Of a stretch of 7,762 nt of DNA, positions 1 to 5,539 are shown piece by piece. Source of the DNA: Actinomycetota bacterium (GTDB taxonomy: Bacteria; Actinomycetota; Acidimicrobiia; Acidimicrobiales; BP-101); the NCBI GenBank assembly GCA_030838265.1, contig JAUTXA010000084.1, positions 1-7,762 on the forward strand. The letters are read 5' to 3'. Numbering within the stretch: position 1 is the stretch's first letter; every line of letters starts with the position of its first letter. The notes under the pieces were generated by a model that had not been told where the DNA came from, made no database searches, and saw nothing but the letters and a program-made list of their open reading frames with translations. A program made the translations under genes and the position numbers.

Positions 1-593
1 GAAAGGAAGTTCGAGCAGAACCCGAGCGAGTTGTCGGGGTACACGAAGGGCTGACCCACGCTGAAGCGGTGGGCGGCGGCCGCGAAGGTGGGCATCTTGG
101 CGATGAGGCGGATGACCTGCTTCATCCGCACAGCCGGGTCGTGGATGTTCTTGGCCTCGGGGTAGAAGGTCGACAGGGCAGCGACGGCCGAGACCAGCAT
201 CCCCATGGGATGGGCGTCGTAGTGGAAGCCCTCGAGGAAGCGCTTGCGGACGTTCTCGTGGATGTAGGTGTGGTACGTGATCTCGTGGGCCCAGGTGTCG
301 AACTGGCTGGCGGTCGGCAGCTCGCCGTGGATCAACAGGTAGGCGACTTCGAGATAGGTCGAGCTCTTGGCCAGCTGCTCGATCGGGTAGCCCCGATAGC
401 GCAGGATGCCGGCGTCGCCATCGATCTCGGTGATCGAGCTCTCACAGACGGCGGTGGACAGAAAGGCAGGGTCGAAGAAGAACACACCGGGGGCGGCCTT
501 GCGCCAGTCGGCTGACGACACGCCACCGTTGTTGATGGGGACCTCCATGGTCTCCCCGGTGCGGTTGTCAGTGATCGTGATGGTGTCGGCCAC
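1..593 (-). CDS. gltA: Citrate synthase, GltA type, N-terminal 197 codons (3' end beyond window)
   Basis: Condenses acetyl-CoA with oxaloacetate to citrate at the entry of the TCA cycle, in the cytoplasm. The reading frame is open to the left edge, so only the N-terminal part is visible. It opens MADTITITDN, followed by the family signatures FFFDPAFLSTAVCESSITEIDGD split around residues 38-60, GILRYRGYPIEQLA (62-75), YLEVAYLLIHGELPT (80-94), HPMGMLVSAVAALSTFYPE and AKMPTFAAAAHRFSVGQPFVYP. It aligns by eye with E. coli GltA (hexameric type II form) up to the FLNMMF segment. The catalytic His, His and Asp lie beyond the window. I chose the GTG at 593 because it gives the family N-terminus and has a strong Shine-Dalgarno 8 bases upstream; an ATG at 601 is out of frame. 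It is separated from the PNPOx gene by 81 bases. The assignment is secure; whether it also accepts propionyl-CoA cannot be told. Confidence 0.95.
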   Translation of the reverse strand, partial: MADTITITDNRTGETMEVPINNGGVSSADWRKAAPGVFFFDPAFLSTAVCESSITEIDGDAGILRYRGYPIEQLAKSSTYLEVAYLLIHGELPTASQFDTWAHEITYHTYIHENVRKRFLEGFHYDAHPMGMLVSAVAALSTFYPEAKNIHDPAVRMKQVIRLIAKMPTFAAAAHRFSVGQPFVYPDNSLGFCSNFL

Positions 594-601
594 GTTGCCA
601 T

Positions 602-608
602 TCCTCCC
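602..608 (-). promoter_or_regulatory. Ribosome binding site of gltA (GGGAGGA)
   Basis: GGGAGGA on the minus strand lies 8 bases before the GTG at 593. It decides between that GTG and the ATG at 601, which abuts the motif and reads a non-homologous frame. Confidence 0.75.
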
Positions 609-640
609 GGTGGCCCGACGGAAGGGGCCGCCGTGGGCGA

Positions 641-646
641 ATGCTA
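641..646 (-). promoter_or_regulatory. Possible -10 element (TAGCAT) for gltA
   Basis: TAGCAT on the minus strand fits the actinobacterial TANNNT -10 pattern and is the only AT-rich hexamer in the 81-base gap before gltA. It would give a 5' leader of about 40 bases containing the Shine-Dalgarno. No recognisable -35 hexamer is found 16-18 bases upstream, so this is weak. Confidence 0.25.
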
Positions 647-674
647 GTGGGCGGCCAGAGGGGTCCGGCGGGCG

Positions 675-1274
675 TCAGCCTCGGGCCGGATCGTCGGCGG
701 CGAGGAAGTCGCAGGCCCAGTCGGACCGCTTCCAGTCGGGCACCGGCGTGGGGCGTTCGACCGGGCGGGGCACGAAGCGGGACCGCTCGACCAGCTCGTA
801 CTTGTGGATGTAGCGGGGACAGTTCGGATACACCCGCCGGGCCTCGACCCGGACCACAAACTGAGCCTCCGGCCATGTCTCGACCAACGGGTCGTCGAGG
901 TCGACGCGCGCCACCCCGTCAACACGGGTGCGGTTCTGCTTCTCGAAGTCGATGAAGAGCATCCCGACGTTGGCGTGGCTCAGGGCGTTGCCCATCGACA
1001 GGTACATCCCATTGCCGTCGTAGTTGGGGAAGGCGAGGGTCCGATTGTCGAGCACGCGCACGAAGCCCGGGTCGCCACCCTTGTACGAGCAGGTCGGCAT
1101 CCCGTCAGGGTCGACGGTGGCGAGGAAGAACATGTCACGACCCTCGATGAAGGACTTGTCGTGAGCGCTGATCGTGTCCTTGACGAGGACATCCTCGATG
1201 CGGTCCGCCAGCCGCCGGGTGTCGAAACGGTCCTGCAGCTCACGCTGTCCTGCGTGGAACATCCCGTTGTCCAT
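675..1274 (-). CDS. Pyridoxamine 5'-phosphate oxidase-fold flavin-binding protein
   Basis: A 199-residue protein of the PNPOx-like split-barrel superfamily, which binds FMN (or F420 in some actinobacterial branches); the substrate is unknown. Residues 43-60 (IEGRDMFFLATVDPDGMP) form the typical first strands. They are followed by CSYKGGDPGFVRVLD, a Phe-Pro-Asn-Tyr-Asp-Gly-Asn segment (82-88) and GNALSHANVGMLFIDFE (95-111), the usual cofactor-facing strand. The C-terminal YPNCPRYIHKYE (149-160) is characteristic of the branch of predicted flavin-nucleotide-binding proteins distinct from true PdxH. The ATG at 1274 has an excellent Shine-Dalgarno. It follows the propeller gene after 65 bases and precedes gltA on the same strand, so it may be co-transcribed with either. 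Fold assignment is firm; enzymatic role is not. Confidence 0.85.
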   Translation of the reverse strand: MDNGMFHAGQRELQDRFDTRRLADRIEDVLVKDTISAHDKSFIEGRDMFFLATVDPDGMPTCSYKGGDPGFVRVLDNRTLAFPNYDGNGMYLSMGNALSHANVGMLFIDFEKQNRTRVDGVARVDLDDPLVETWPEAQFVVRVEARRVYPNCPRYIHKYELVERSRFVPRPVERPTPVPDWKRSDWACDFLAADDPARG

Positions 1275-1278
1275 GTGG

Positions 1279-1286
1279 CCCCCTCC
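1279..1286 (-). promoter_or_regulatory. Ribosome binding site of the PNPOx-fold gene (GGAGGGGG)
   Basis: GGAGGGGG on the minus strand, with its GGAGG core 7 bases before the ATG at 1274. It supports this start and independent translation from the upstream propeller gene. Confidence 0.7.
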
Positions 1287-1339
1287 GGCGCGTCGCCTCA
1301 GTGTCGCGCCAGGGCCCGCCGCTCACCAGGGTATGGCGC

Positions 1340-2689
1340 TCAGCCGTGGCCGCCGACGGCGTGCCCGCCGGTCTGGACTGCGTAGCCCGTGCCTGACGAC
1401 GCTTCGCCGGAGGTGGCCGAGGGCGGGCCATCGTGGGAGAAGGTGATGTGGGCCCAGCCCTGGGAGTCGACGTCGATGCCGAAGTCGTCATAGAGCTGGC
1501 GGCCGCCGGTGCAGGCGATGCCGTCCTGACAGGGCTCGCCCGTGTGCACGCCGATGATGGCCTCCGGCGCCGTCCATTTGGTGACGTCGTTGGCCGGGCT
1601 CTGCACGAAGAACAGGTTCCAGAACTGGGTACCGGCCGCCGCGCCGTAGTAGGCGAGATCGACGCCATTTGAGGTGGCCACCATCGCCGGCATGACCGCC
1701 TTGTCGACACCCGCCGCGATGCGGGTGGTGTTGCACGTCCACTTCCGGCCGTGGAGGCGGCTGACGGCGACATGGATGTCAGTGCTGTCGGACCACGCCA
1801 CCCATGCGCTGCCGTCGGGAGCCACGCTCACCGTCGGGAACTGGTTGCCGGCAAGGAAGCCACATCCGATGTTGCGAAGCTCCCAACTGAACCCACCGTC
1901 GTTTGAGACAGCCACCCCCGCCTCACTGGGCTGATACAGGTAGAAGCCGGGCTCGCCATTCGGCCCCCCGACGATGCCGTCCGTCGAATGGGTGTCGGCG
2001 GCGATGAACCCGTATTCGCCCTCACCGGGGCTCGGAGCGACTGCGTTCCAGGTCACACCGCCGTCGTCCGTCCGCAGCACCGACTCCTGGAGATCGCCAT
2101 GGACGACGGCGACGGCTGTCGATTGACCCCACGACGTGATGAACGGCCGGTCGGCAATGTCGACAGCCGGAACCTTGTAGGCCGTGATCCAGCTGGCGCC
2201 GTTGTCCTCAGAGTGCGACAGGGCGAGGTTCCCCCCACCGGTGCTGACCATGTACATGCGATATCCGCCGCTCGCCAGGGCGACGGGGGCGATGGCCAGG
2301 TCGACGTCACCGCCGGAGAGGCCGATCTTGCCGACCGCCGGGACGAGGGTGTTGGGCTGGCCGGCATAGGTGAGGTCGCATGCCGAGGCGCCCGTCCCAC
2401 CGAGGGCGTTGGCCTGATGCCAGACCTCGGTGCCTGTGCCCAGGCCGTTCTCGGACGCCAAGACGAGTGAGTCGTCGGCCGCCACCTTGACGATGGGCTC
2501 GCTCACGCCGTTCGAGGCGGCGCAGCCGGCTGCTCCCGCGGTGGTCTCCTGGGGGTTGCCGATGGCGAAGTTGGGGCTGGGCGGAGCCAGCCCGTTGGTG
2601 CTCGACACCGCTGGCCCTGACAGCGGCAGGGCGGCGACCAGAAGCAAGCCGCCCAGTGCGGCGACGCGCCGCTTCGATCCCCATCTCAT
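1340..2689 (-). CDS. Secreted Asp-box (BNR) beta-propeller protein, sialidase-like
   Basis: A 449-residue exported protein. The N-terminus has a Sec signal: positive MRWGSKRR, then a hydrophobic core (about residues 9-22) and a likely cleavage near residues 27-31. Three clean Asp boxes of the form S/T-x-D-x-G-x-x-W are visible: SEDNGASW (160-167), TDDGGVTW (207-214) and SNDGGFSW (262-269). A fourth, degenerate box lacks the Asp (SRLHGRKW, 310-317). These mark blades of a six- or seven-bladed propeller. Six cysteines (56, 104, 276, 319, 387, 393) would allow three disulfides outside the cell. No F/Y-R-I-P motif of true sialidases is seen, only DRPF at 180-183, so glycoside hydrolase activity is doubtful; a carbohydrate- or protein-binding role is equally possible. 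The C-terminus is Gly/His-rich (GGHAVGGHG). The ATG at 2689 gives a full signal peptide but only a weak GGGG Shine-Dalgarno. Confidence 0.85.
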   Translation of the reverse strand: MRWGSKRRVAALGGLLLVAALPLSGPAVSSTNGLAPPSPNFAIGNPQETTAGAAGCAASNGVSEPIVKVAADDSLVLASENGLGTGTEVWHQANALGGTGASACDLTYAGQPNTLVPAVGKIGLSGGDVDLAIAPVALASGGYRMYMVSTGGGNLALSHSEDNGASWITAYKVPAVDIADRPFITSWGQSTAVAVVHGDLQESVLRTDDGGVTWNAVAPSPGEGEYGFIAADTHSTDGIVGGPNGEPGFYLYQPSEAGVAVSNDGGFSWELRNIGCGFLAGNQFPTVSVAPDGSAWVAWSDSTDIHVAVSRLHGRKWTCNTTRIAAGVDKAVMPAMVATSNGVDLAYYGAAAGTQFWNLFFVQSPANDVTKWTAPEAIIGVHTGEPCQDGIACTGGRQLYDDFGIDVDSQGWAHITFSHDGPPSATSGEASSGTGYAVQTGGHAVGGHG

Positions 2690-2749
2690 CGCCGACCCCA
2701 GTCCGTTGTGATTCCTTCTGTCGAGATTCGCCGGGAACCGACCAAGTTC

Positions 2750-2768
2750 CTGCCCGGCGACCCGGCAG
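2750..2768 (-). terminator. Small GC hairpin after the MDMPI-like gene, possible terminator
   Basis: On the minus strand CTGCCGG pairs with CCGGGCAG around a GTCG loop with one bulged G, 18 bases past the stop codon at 2786. There is no T-run after it, so it is at most a weak or Rho-assisted terminator. Confidence 0.25.
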
Positions 2769-2785
2769 AGAGGCGCTCGCTGGTG

Positions 2786-3448
2786 TCAGGCCGTGACGGG
2801 CTGGGTCGAGCGGACGCGGTCGGCGAAGGTGGCCGCGCCCTCACCCCCGAGCTCGGGGAGGGCAGCCTGACGGCCGAGGAGGGCCATGAGGATGGCCTCG
2901 CCGGACCCCGTGACCTCGGGCCCCGAGCCCCACTGCCACTCGACGTCGGTGGGACGGAGGGCGAGCCCCTTGGCCCGCCGTCGGGCGCCGAACACGAAGC
3001 CCAGCCCGGGCGTGCCGTCGAGGGCAGCCACCACTCGCCGCTCGGGGATGGCGCGCCGGTGGCCGAGCGCCCGGCGGATGTCCTGGTGGTGGACGAGGCG
3101 ATCGACCAGGTTCAGTCGAGGAGGAAAGATCCGGCCGGTTCCGCCCCAGGGGTCGCGGGCGTCGAAGGCGGCGACGAGCTCGGATGGGTCGCGGCCCTCG
3201 GCCCGGCGGATCGAGTACACCCGCCCCGACCGGTCGGACGACAGCCGGTAGCGGGCCAGCCGCAACGGGAGGGTCGAGAGGCGCATCTCGTTGCCGTAGA
3301 GGATGTGCCCGACCACGTCCCTCACCCGCCAGCCCTCGCACAGCGACGGCTCGTCCCACTCGGTCGGCTCGAGGGTGTGCAGGTACGCCGAAAAATCGGC
3401 GTTCTCTTCGTCGTGCAGCCTTCGGGCCTCGGCCCTCGTGACACTCAC
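2786..3448 (-). CDS. Maleylpyruvate isomerase family (mycothiol-type) protein, DinB-fold
   Basis: A 220-residue protein with the two-part layout of the mycothiol-dependent maleylpyruvate isomerase family (TIGR03083 type). The N-terminal four-helix bundle contains EPSLCEGWRVRDVVGHIL (33-50) and RLVHHQDIRRALG (117-129). The predicted metal ligands are His48 plus His120 or His121, with Asp123 alongside. The C-terminal domain has the usual GLALRPTDVEWQWGSGPEV and GSGEAILMALLGR segments (161-193). Family members use mycothiol for isomerisation or thiol transfer, or have unknown roles. The start is the GTG at 3448. The frame remains open upstream to 3856, but that stretch is Arg/His/Pro-rich antisense-like sequence overlapping the DinB gene. 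The GTGA at 3445-3448 joins this start to the DinB stop, indicating translational coupling. Family confident, substrate unknown. Confidence 0.88.
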   Translation of the reverse strand: MSVTRAEARRLHDEENADFSAYLHTLEPTEWDEPSLCEGWRVRDVVGHILYGNEMRLSTLPLRLARYRLSSDRSGRVYSIRRAEGRDPSELVAAFDARDPWGGTGRIFPPRLNLVDRLVHHQDIRRALGHRRAIPERRVVAALDGTPGLGFVFGARRRAKGLALRPTDVEWQWGSGPEVTGSGEAILMALLGRQAALPELGGEGAATFADRVRSTQPVTA

Positions 3449-3981
3449 GTCTGCGCCGCCTCGGCCACACCGGCCTTGGCCCACTTGAAGTGAGTGCGAC
3501 CGTGGTCGGCATTGGCAGCCATGATCCCGCCGACCGTGCCGTCGGCCCATGGCGCCCCTGGGATCTTCGACTCGAGCTCGTCGTCCGTGAGCTCGGCGAG
3601 GAGCTGCAGGGTCTCGGCCCGCACGCGGAGCCCGATGCGGACCAGCTCGTCGAGGGCCTTGCCGCGGTGCTCGTCGGCCCAGCCCTCGGTCCATTGGTGG
3701 ATGCCAGCCATGATCTCGTCCATGCCCTGGCGGGTCCCGTCGGGATTCGTACCGATGGTCATGCCCTGCTTGCCCTCGAGGTGACGCCGGAACATGTCGT
3801 TCCAGTTGCGCTCGATCAGTGTGGTGTGCACGAAGTGGTCGGCGAACGACCACCACTTGCCGGGGTCGTGCTCACTCTGGGTACGCGGCGCGTAGAGCTC
3901 GTCCTCGCTCATCCCCGAAAGCGTCTCCAGCAGCCAGGCGCGGTCGCGGCTGAGCTTCACCTCGATCTCGATCCGGTTCAT
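3445..3981 (-). CDS. DinB-fold (YfiT/DinB-like) putative metal-dependent protein
   Basis: A 178-residue single-domain protein of the DinB/YfiT four-helix-bundle superfamily. The metal-site pattern is visible: HFVHTTLIERNW (49-60; His49 or His52 as first ligand) and DHGRTHFKW (159-167), whose His160-xxx-His164 is the usual HxxxH pair. GKWWSFADH corresponds to the conserved W-s-x-x-x-x-x-H of the family. Known relatives are bacillithiol or mycothiol S-transferases, but many are uncharacterised. It starts 28 bases after the methyltransferase stop and ends in a 4-base GTGA overlap with the MDMPI-like gene, so the two DinB-fold proteins are made together. No Shine-Dalgarno precedes the ATG at 3981; a TAGATT hexamer exactly 6 bases upstream suggests leaderless expression. 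Confidence 0.85.
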   Translation of the reverse strand: MNRIEIEVKLSRDRAWLLETLSGMSEDELYAPRTQSEHDPGKWWSFADHFVHTTLIERNWNDMFRRHLEGKQGMTIGTNPDGTRQGMDEIMAGIHQWTEGWADEHRGKALDELVRIGLRVRAETLQLLAELTDDELESKIPGAPWADGTVGGIMAANADHGRTHFKWAKAGVAEAAQT

Positions 3982-3987
3982 GGCCGA

Positions 3988-3993
3988 AATCTA
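3988..3993 (-). promoter_or_regulatory. Possible -10 element (TAGATT) for leaderless DinB-fold gene
   Basis: TAGATT (TANNNT) on the minus strand ends 6 bases before the ATG at 3981, placing the transcription start at or next to the A of the ATG. The 28-base gap has no Shine-Dalgarno. The geometry matches that before the RHH antitoxin. Confidence 0.4.
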
Positions 3994-4009
3994 CGAGATT
4001 CGCCCCACG

Positions 4010-4609
4010 TCAGGCCGCGGCGGCGCGCTTGCGGAGCTGGAACCGAACCACCAGCCCCGCCAAGCCCGGTGTGATGATCGCCTCGTCCACAGGCAGAGCA
4101 CGCGCCACCGCCCGGAATTCGGGGACGCTCATCATGCGCAACTGGTCGGCGTGTCCGTGGTGGAGCAGGCGAAAGGGCGCGGTCGTCAACAGGTCGTACC
4201 CGACCAGGTGCCCGCCCGGTCGCAGGACCCGCACGCACTCGGCCAGTGCCTTCTCCCACTCGACGGTGTGGTGGAACATGACCCAGCTCAAGACGGCGTC
4301 GAACGAACCGTCCGCGAACGGCAGCGCAGTCGCGTCGGCTTGCCGCACCCTGGCTCGGTCGCCGAACTCGGCGAGCCGAGCGGACGCGGCGTCGACCATC
4401 TCGTGGTCGAAGTCGGTCACGGTCATGGAGGCCTGGGCGTAGCGAGCGAGCACCTGGGCGGCCATAGCGCCGCTGCCGGCGCCGATCTCGAGGACGTCCC
4501 CGTGTGGCTCGAATCCCTGTAGCGACCAGGGGAGCACCCCGTTGCCGGCGAGGGCGCGCCACGGCCGGCTCCGGCAGAACGCCGCCTGGAATCGGGACAT
4601 CTTGGGCAT
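4010..4609 (-). CDS. Class I SAM-dependent methyltransferase (Methyltransf_11 type)
   Basis: A 199-residue cytoplasmic Rossmann-fold methyltransferase. Motif I is VLEIGAGSGA (39-48), the SAM-binding glycine loop. TVTDFDHEMVDAA carries the acidic residue expected after strand 2. RQADATALPFADGSFDAVLSWVMFHH (from about residue 88) gives motifs II and III, and ALAECVRVLRPGGHLVGYDLL gives post-motif III. The domain is near minimal length, so the acceptor-binding elements are small and the substrate cannot be read. The ATG at 4609 has an AGGAG Shine-Dalgarno 8 bases upstream and overlaps by one base the stop of a possible 29-residue peptide (TGATG). Downstream are two DinB-fold genes, so a shared thiol-linked or small-molecule pathway is plausible but inferred. 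The C-terminus is basic (RKRAAAA). Confidence 0.88.
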   Translation of the reverse strand: MPKMSRFQAAFCRSRPWRALAGNGVLPWSLQGFEPHGDVLEIGAGSGAMAAQVLARYAQASMTVTDFDHEMVDAASARLAEFGDRARVRQADATALPFADGSFDAVLSWVMFHHTVEWEKALAECVRVLRPGGHLVGYDLLTTAPFRLLHHGHADQLRMMSVPEFRAVARALPVDEAIITPGLAGLVVRFQLRKRAAAA

Positions 4610-4698
4610 CAGCCACGCTCCTCTCGCGTCGAAGCTCCTTCGATCGCCACTTCGATCGCCACTTCGGCCGCCTCGTCGACCAGGGCGTCGAACGACAT
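4609..4698 (-). CDS. Possible small peptide (29 aa) coupled to the methyltransferase
   Basis: From an ATG at 4698 the frame encodes 29 residues: MSFDALVDEAAEVAIEVAIE, then GASTREERG and TGA. The stop shares its A with the methyltransferase start (TGATG), the arrangement used for termination-reinitiation. The peptide is acidic and could form an amphipathic helix built on two EVAI units, which come from a 12-base in-frame tandem duplication. A GTG at 4704 in the same frame is an alternative start. No Shine-Dalgarno is seen upstream, and short open frames are common in GC-rich DNA, so reality is uncertain. It could be a leader peptide, a small partner protein, or simply the untranslated leader of the methyltransferase mRNA. 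Confidence 0.35.
   Translation of the reverse strand: MSFDALVDEAAEVAIEVAIEGASTREERG
4618..4625 (-). promoter_or_regulatory. Ribosome binding site of the methyltransferase (GAGAGGAG)
   Basis: GAGAGGAG on the minus strand lies 8 bases before the ATG at 4609 and inside the end of the small upstream frame. It supports the ATG at 4609 over a GTG six bases upstream in another frame. Confidence 0.7.
4639..4666. repeat. 12-bp tandem repeat, 2.3 copies
   Basis: The unit TTCGATCGCCAC occurs twice in direct succession and is followed by a partial TTCG. The 12-base period keeps the frame of the overlapping 29-residue minus-strand frame, where it encodes the doubled EVAI. Confidence 0.85.
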
Positions 4699-4735
4699 GT
4701 TCACGATTGCATCGAATCAGGCGGCGGAGTCCGTA

Positions 4736-5158
4736 CTACACGACCAGCACGGAGATCCGGGCCGCGTTGGTCGCCAGCGAGCCGAGCATCTGGAAGTCGC
4801 CGTCGTCGCTGGTCACGATGACGACGTCGTCGTGGGCGGCGCGCGCATCTGCGGCTGCTGCGACCACGGTGTCGACTCCCGAGGGCGGTGGCTTCACCCC
4901 CGCGCCCATCGCAGCGCGCCGAAGCGCTCCCGCGGCGTGACCGGTAAACGCATCGACGTCGGCGATGGTCACGAGATCGAGCAGACGCCGCACGTGGAAG
5001 TCGTGGCCGGCGTGGCCGGTCAGGACGCTCTCGGCGAGCACCACTGCGGGCAGGACGAGGTCGTCGGCCCGAGCTCGAAGCAGCCGCAAGCGAGCGCGAC
5101 GCTCTTCGTCGATCGGTGCAAGTCCTTCGACGCCACCCGTGTCCAATACGGCGATCAA
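4736..5158 (-). CDS. PIN-domain ribonuclease toxin, VapC-like
   Basis: A 140-residue PIN domain, the Mg/Mn-dependent RNase fold of VapC toxins. The acidic site is intact. The opening strand IAVLDTGG supplies Asp6, LPAVVLAES supplies Glu43, PPSGVDTVVAAAA supplies Asp96, and VIVTSDDGDF supplies Asp118/119 and Asp121. Length is normal for VapC. The start is a TTG at 5158 whose last bases form a TTGA overlap with the stop of the RHH gene; this puts the first Asp at residue 6 as usual. A longer reading to 5305 would run antisense-like through the antitoxin and adds a non-homologous leader. It is expressed as the second gene of the antitoxin-toxin pair, with coupled translation. The target RNA is unknown. 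Downstream, 37 bases separate its stop from the small peptide frame. Confidence 0.85.
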   Translation of the reverse strand: MIAVLDTGGVEGLAPIDEERRARLRLLRARADDLVLPAVVLAESVLTGHAGHDFHVRRLLDLVTIADVDAFTGHAAGALRRAAMGAGVKPPPSGVDTVVAAAADARAAHDDVVIVTSDDGDFQMLGSLATNAARISVLVV

Positions 5159-5442
5159 CCCGCCGCCCGCGCTCGTCGCCGAGCAGTGGACTTCGCTGGT
5201 TTCCCCCTCGGCCGCACCGCGGTCGCGGAGTCGAGCCACGCCTGCGCCTTCGCCTTGGCCTTGGCCGAGGGCGCTCCGTGGAGGGCATCGAGTTCGTCGA
5301 GCCACGCGTCGAGCGCCGCCATGCGCTCCCGCCGATCGAGTTCGTCAGCCACAGCCCGCTGTGCCAGCGCCGACACGTTCAGTCGGGCGGTTCGAGCCTG
5401 CTCATCGAGGTCGTCGGGGAGGCTGATGTTCCGGCGTGCCAT
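5155..5442 (-). CDS. Ribbon-helix-helix antitoxin for the PIN toxin
   Basis: A 95-residue protein with an N-terminal ribbon-helix-helix DNA-binding domain. RRNISLPDDL (3-12) is the beta-strand that enters the major groove, followed by two helices (EQARTARLN, then SALAQRAVADELDRR). The rest, including DAWLDELDALHGAPSAKAKA and AQAWLDSA, should be the toxin-neutralising helical tail. The end is strongly basic (KPAKSTARRRARAAG), unusual for an antitoxin tail. The ATG at 5442 is preceded not by a Shine-Dalgarno but by a TATCAT hexamer 6 bases away and two TGTGTAT direct repeats, a likely autoregulated leaderless promoter. A longer open frame to 5757 is rejected because its added part overlaps the opposite mazF-like gene. 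RHH order and overlap with a PIN gene make the pairing secure. Confidence 0.87.
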   Translation of the reverse strand: MARRNISLPDDLDEQARTARLNVSALAQRAVADELDRRERMAALDAWLDELDALHGAPSAKAKAKAQAWLDSATAVRPRGKPAKSTARRRARAAG

Positions 5443-5458
5443 ACACAAATGATACACA
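5441..5458 (-). promoter_or_regulatory. Direct-repeat operator before the RHH antitoxin
   Basis: On the minus strand TGTGTAT occurs at 5452-5458 and again at 5441-5447, 11 bases apart (one helical turn). It spans the predicted -10 and the start codon in an AT-rich patch that stands out from the GC-rich surroundings. RHH antitoxins commonly bind such short paired sites, so autoregulation is likely. Confidence 0.55.
5449..5454 (-). promoter_or_regulatory. Possible -10 element (TATCAT) for leaderless antitoxin transcript
   Basis: TATCAT (TANNNT) on the minus strand sits 6 bases before the ATG at 5442, which would start transcription at or beside the ATG. It lies within the direct repeats, so bound antitoxin would block it. 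No convincing -35 is visible. Confidence 0.45.
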
Positions 5459-5539
5459 CTGGTTTCCAACCGAGGCGATCCCGAAATTCGCGGCACTCGT
5501 CGCCAGCGCGCAGCGCCTGGCCTCACTCGCCGCACCGGA

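Noticed and set aside
1275..1339. Possible terminator between the propeller and PNPOx genes
   Set aside because: No stable inverted repeat followed by a T-run could be found in the 65-base gap.
804..1385. Plus-strand open frames opposite the PNPOx and propeller genes (also 69-515 and 1988-2470)
   Set aside because: Val/Asp/Gly-rich antisense shadows with no recognisable domain and no independent start signals.
2690..2749. Promoter for the propeller gene
   Set aside because: A TTGGTC is present, but no TANNNT hexamer stands at a suitable distance, so no promoter could be supported.
2708..3493. Plus-strand open frame of 261 codons opposite the MDMPI-like gene
   Set aside because: It is low-complexity Pro/Gly/Arg/Glu-rich sequence antisense to a well-recognised gene, as expected from GC-rich codon bias; no Shine-Dalgarno or family motif.
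3449..3856. Upstream extension of the MDMPI-like frame by 136 codons
   Set aside because: The extension overlaps the DinB-fold gene in another frame, is Arg/His/Pro-rich without family similarity, and the GTG at 3448 gives the normal family N-terminus with a GTGA overlap.
3978..4616. Alternative 212-codon minus-strand frame over the methyltransferase
   Set aside because: Arg/Pro-rich shadow frame; the frame beginning at 4609 carries the SAM-binding motifs and has a proper Shine-Dalgarno.
5159..5305. Upstream extension of the PIN frame by 49 codons
   Set aside because: It overlaps the antitoxin coding region and adds sequence unlike any PIN protein; the TTG at 5158 places the catalytic Asp at the usual position.
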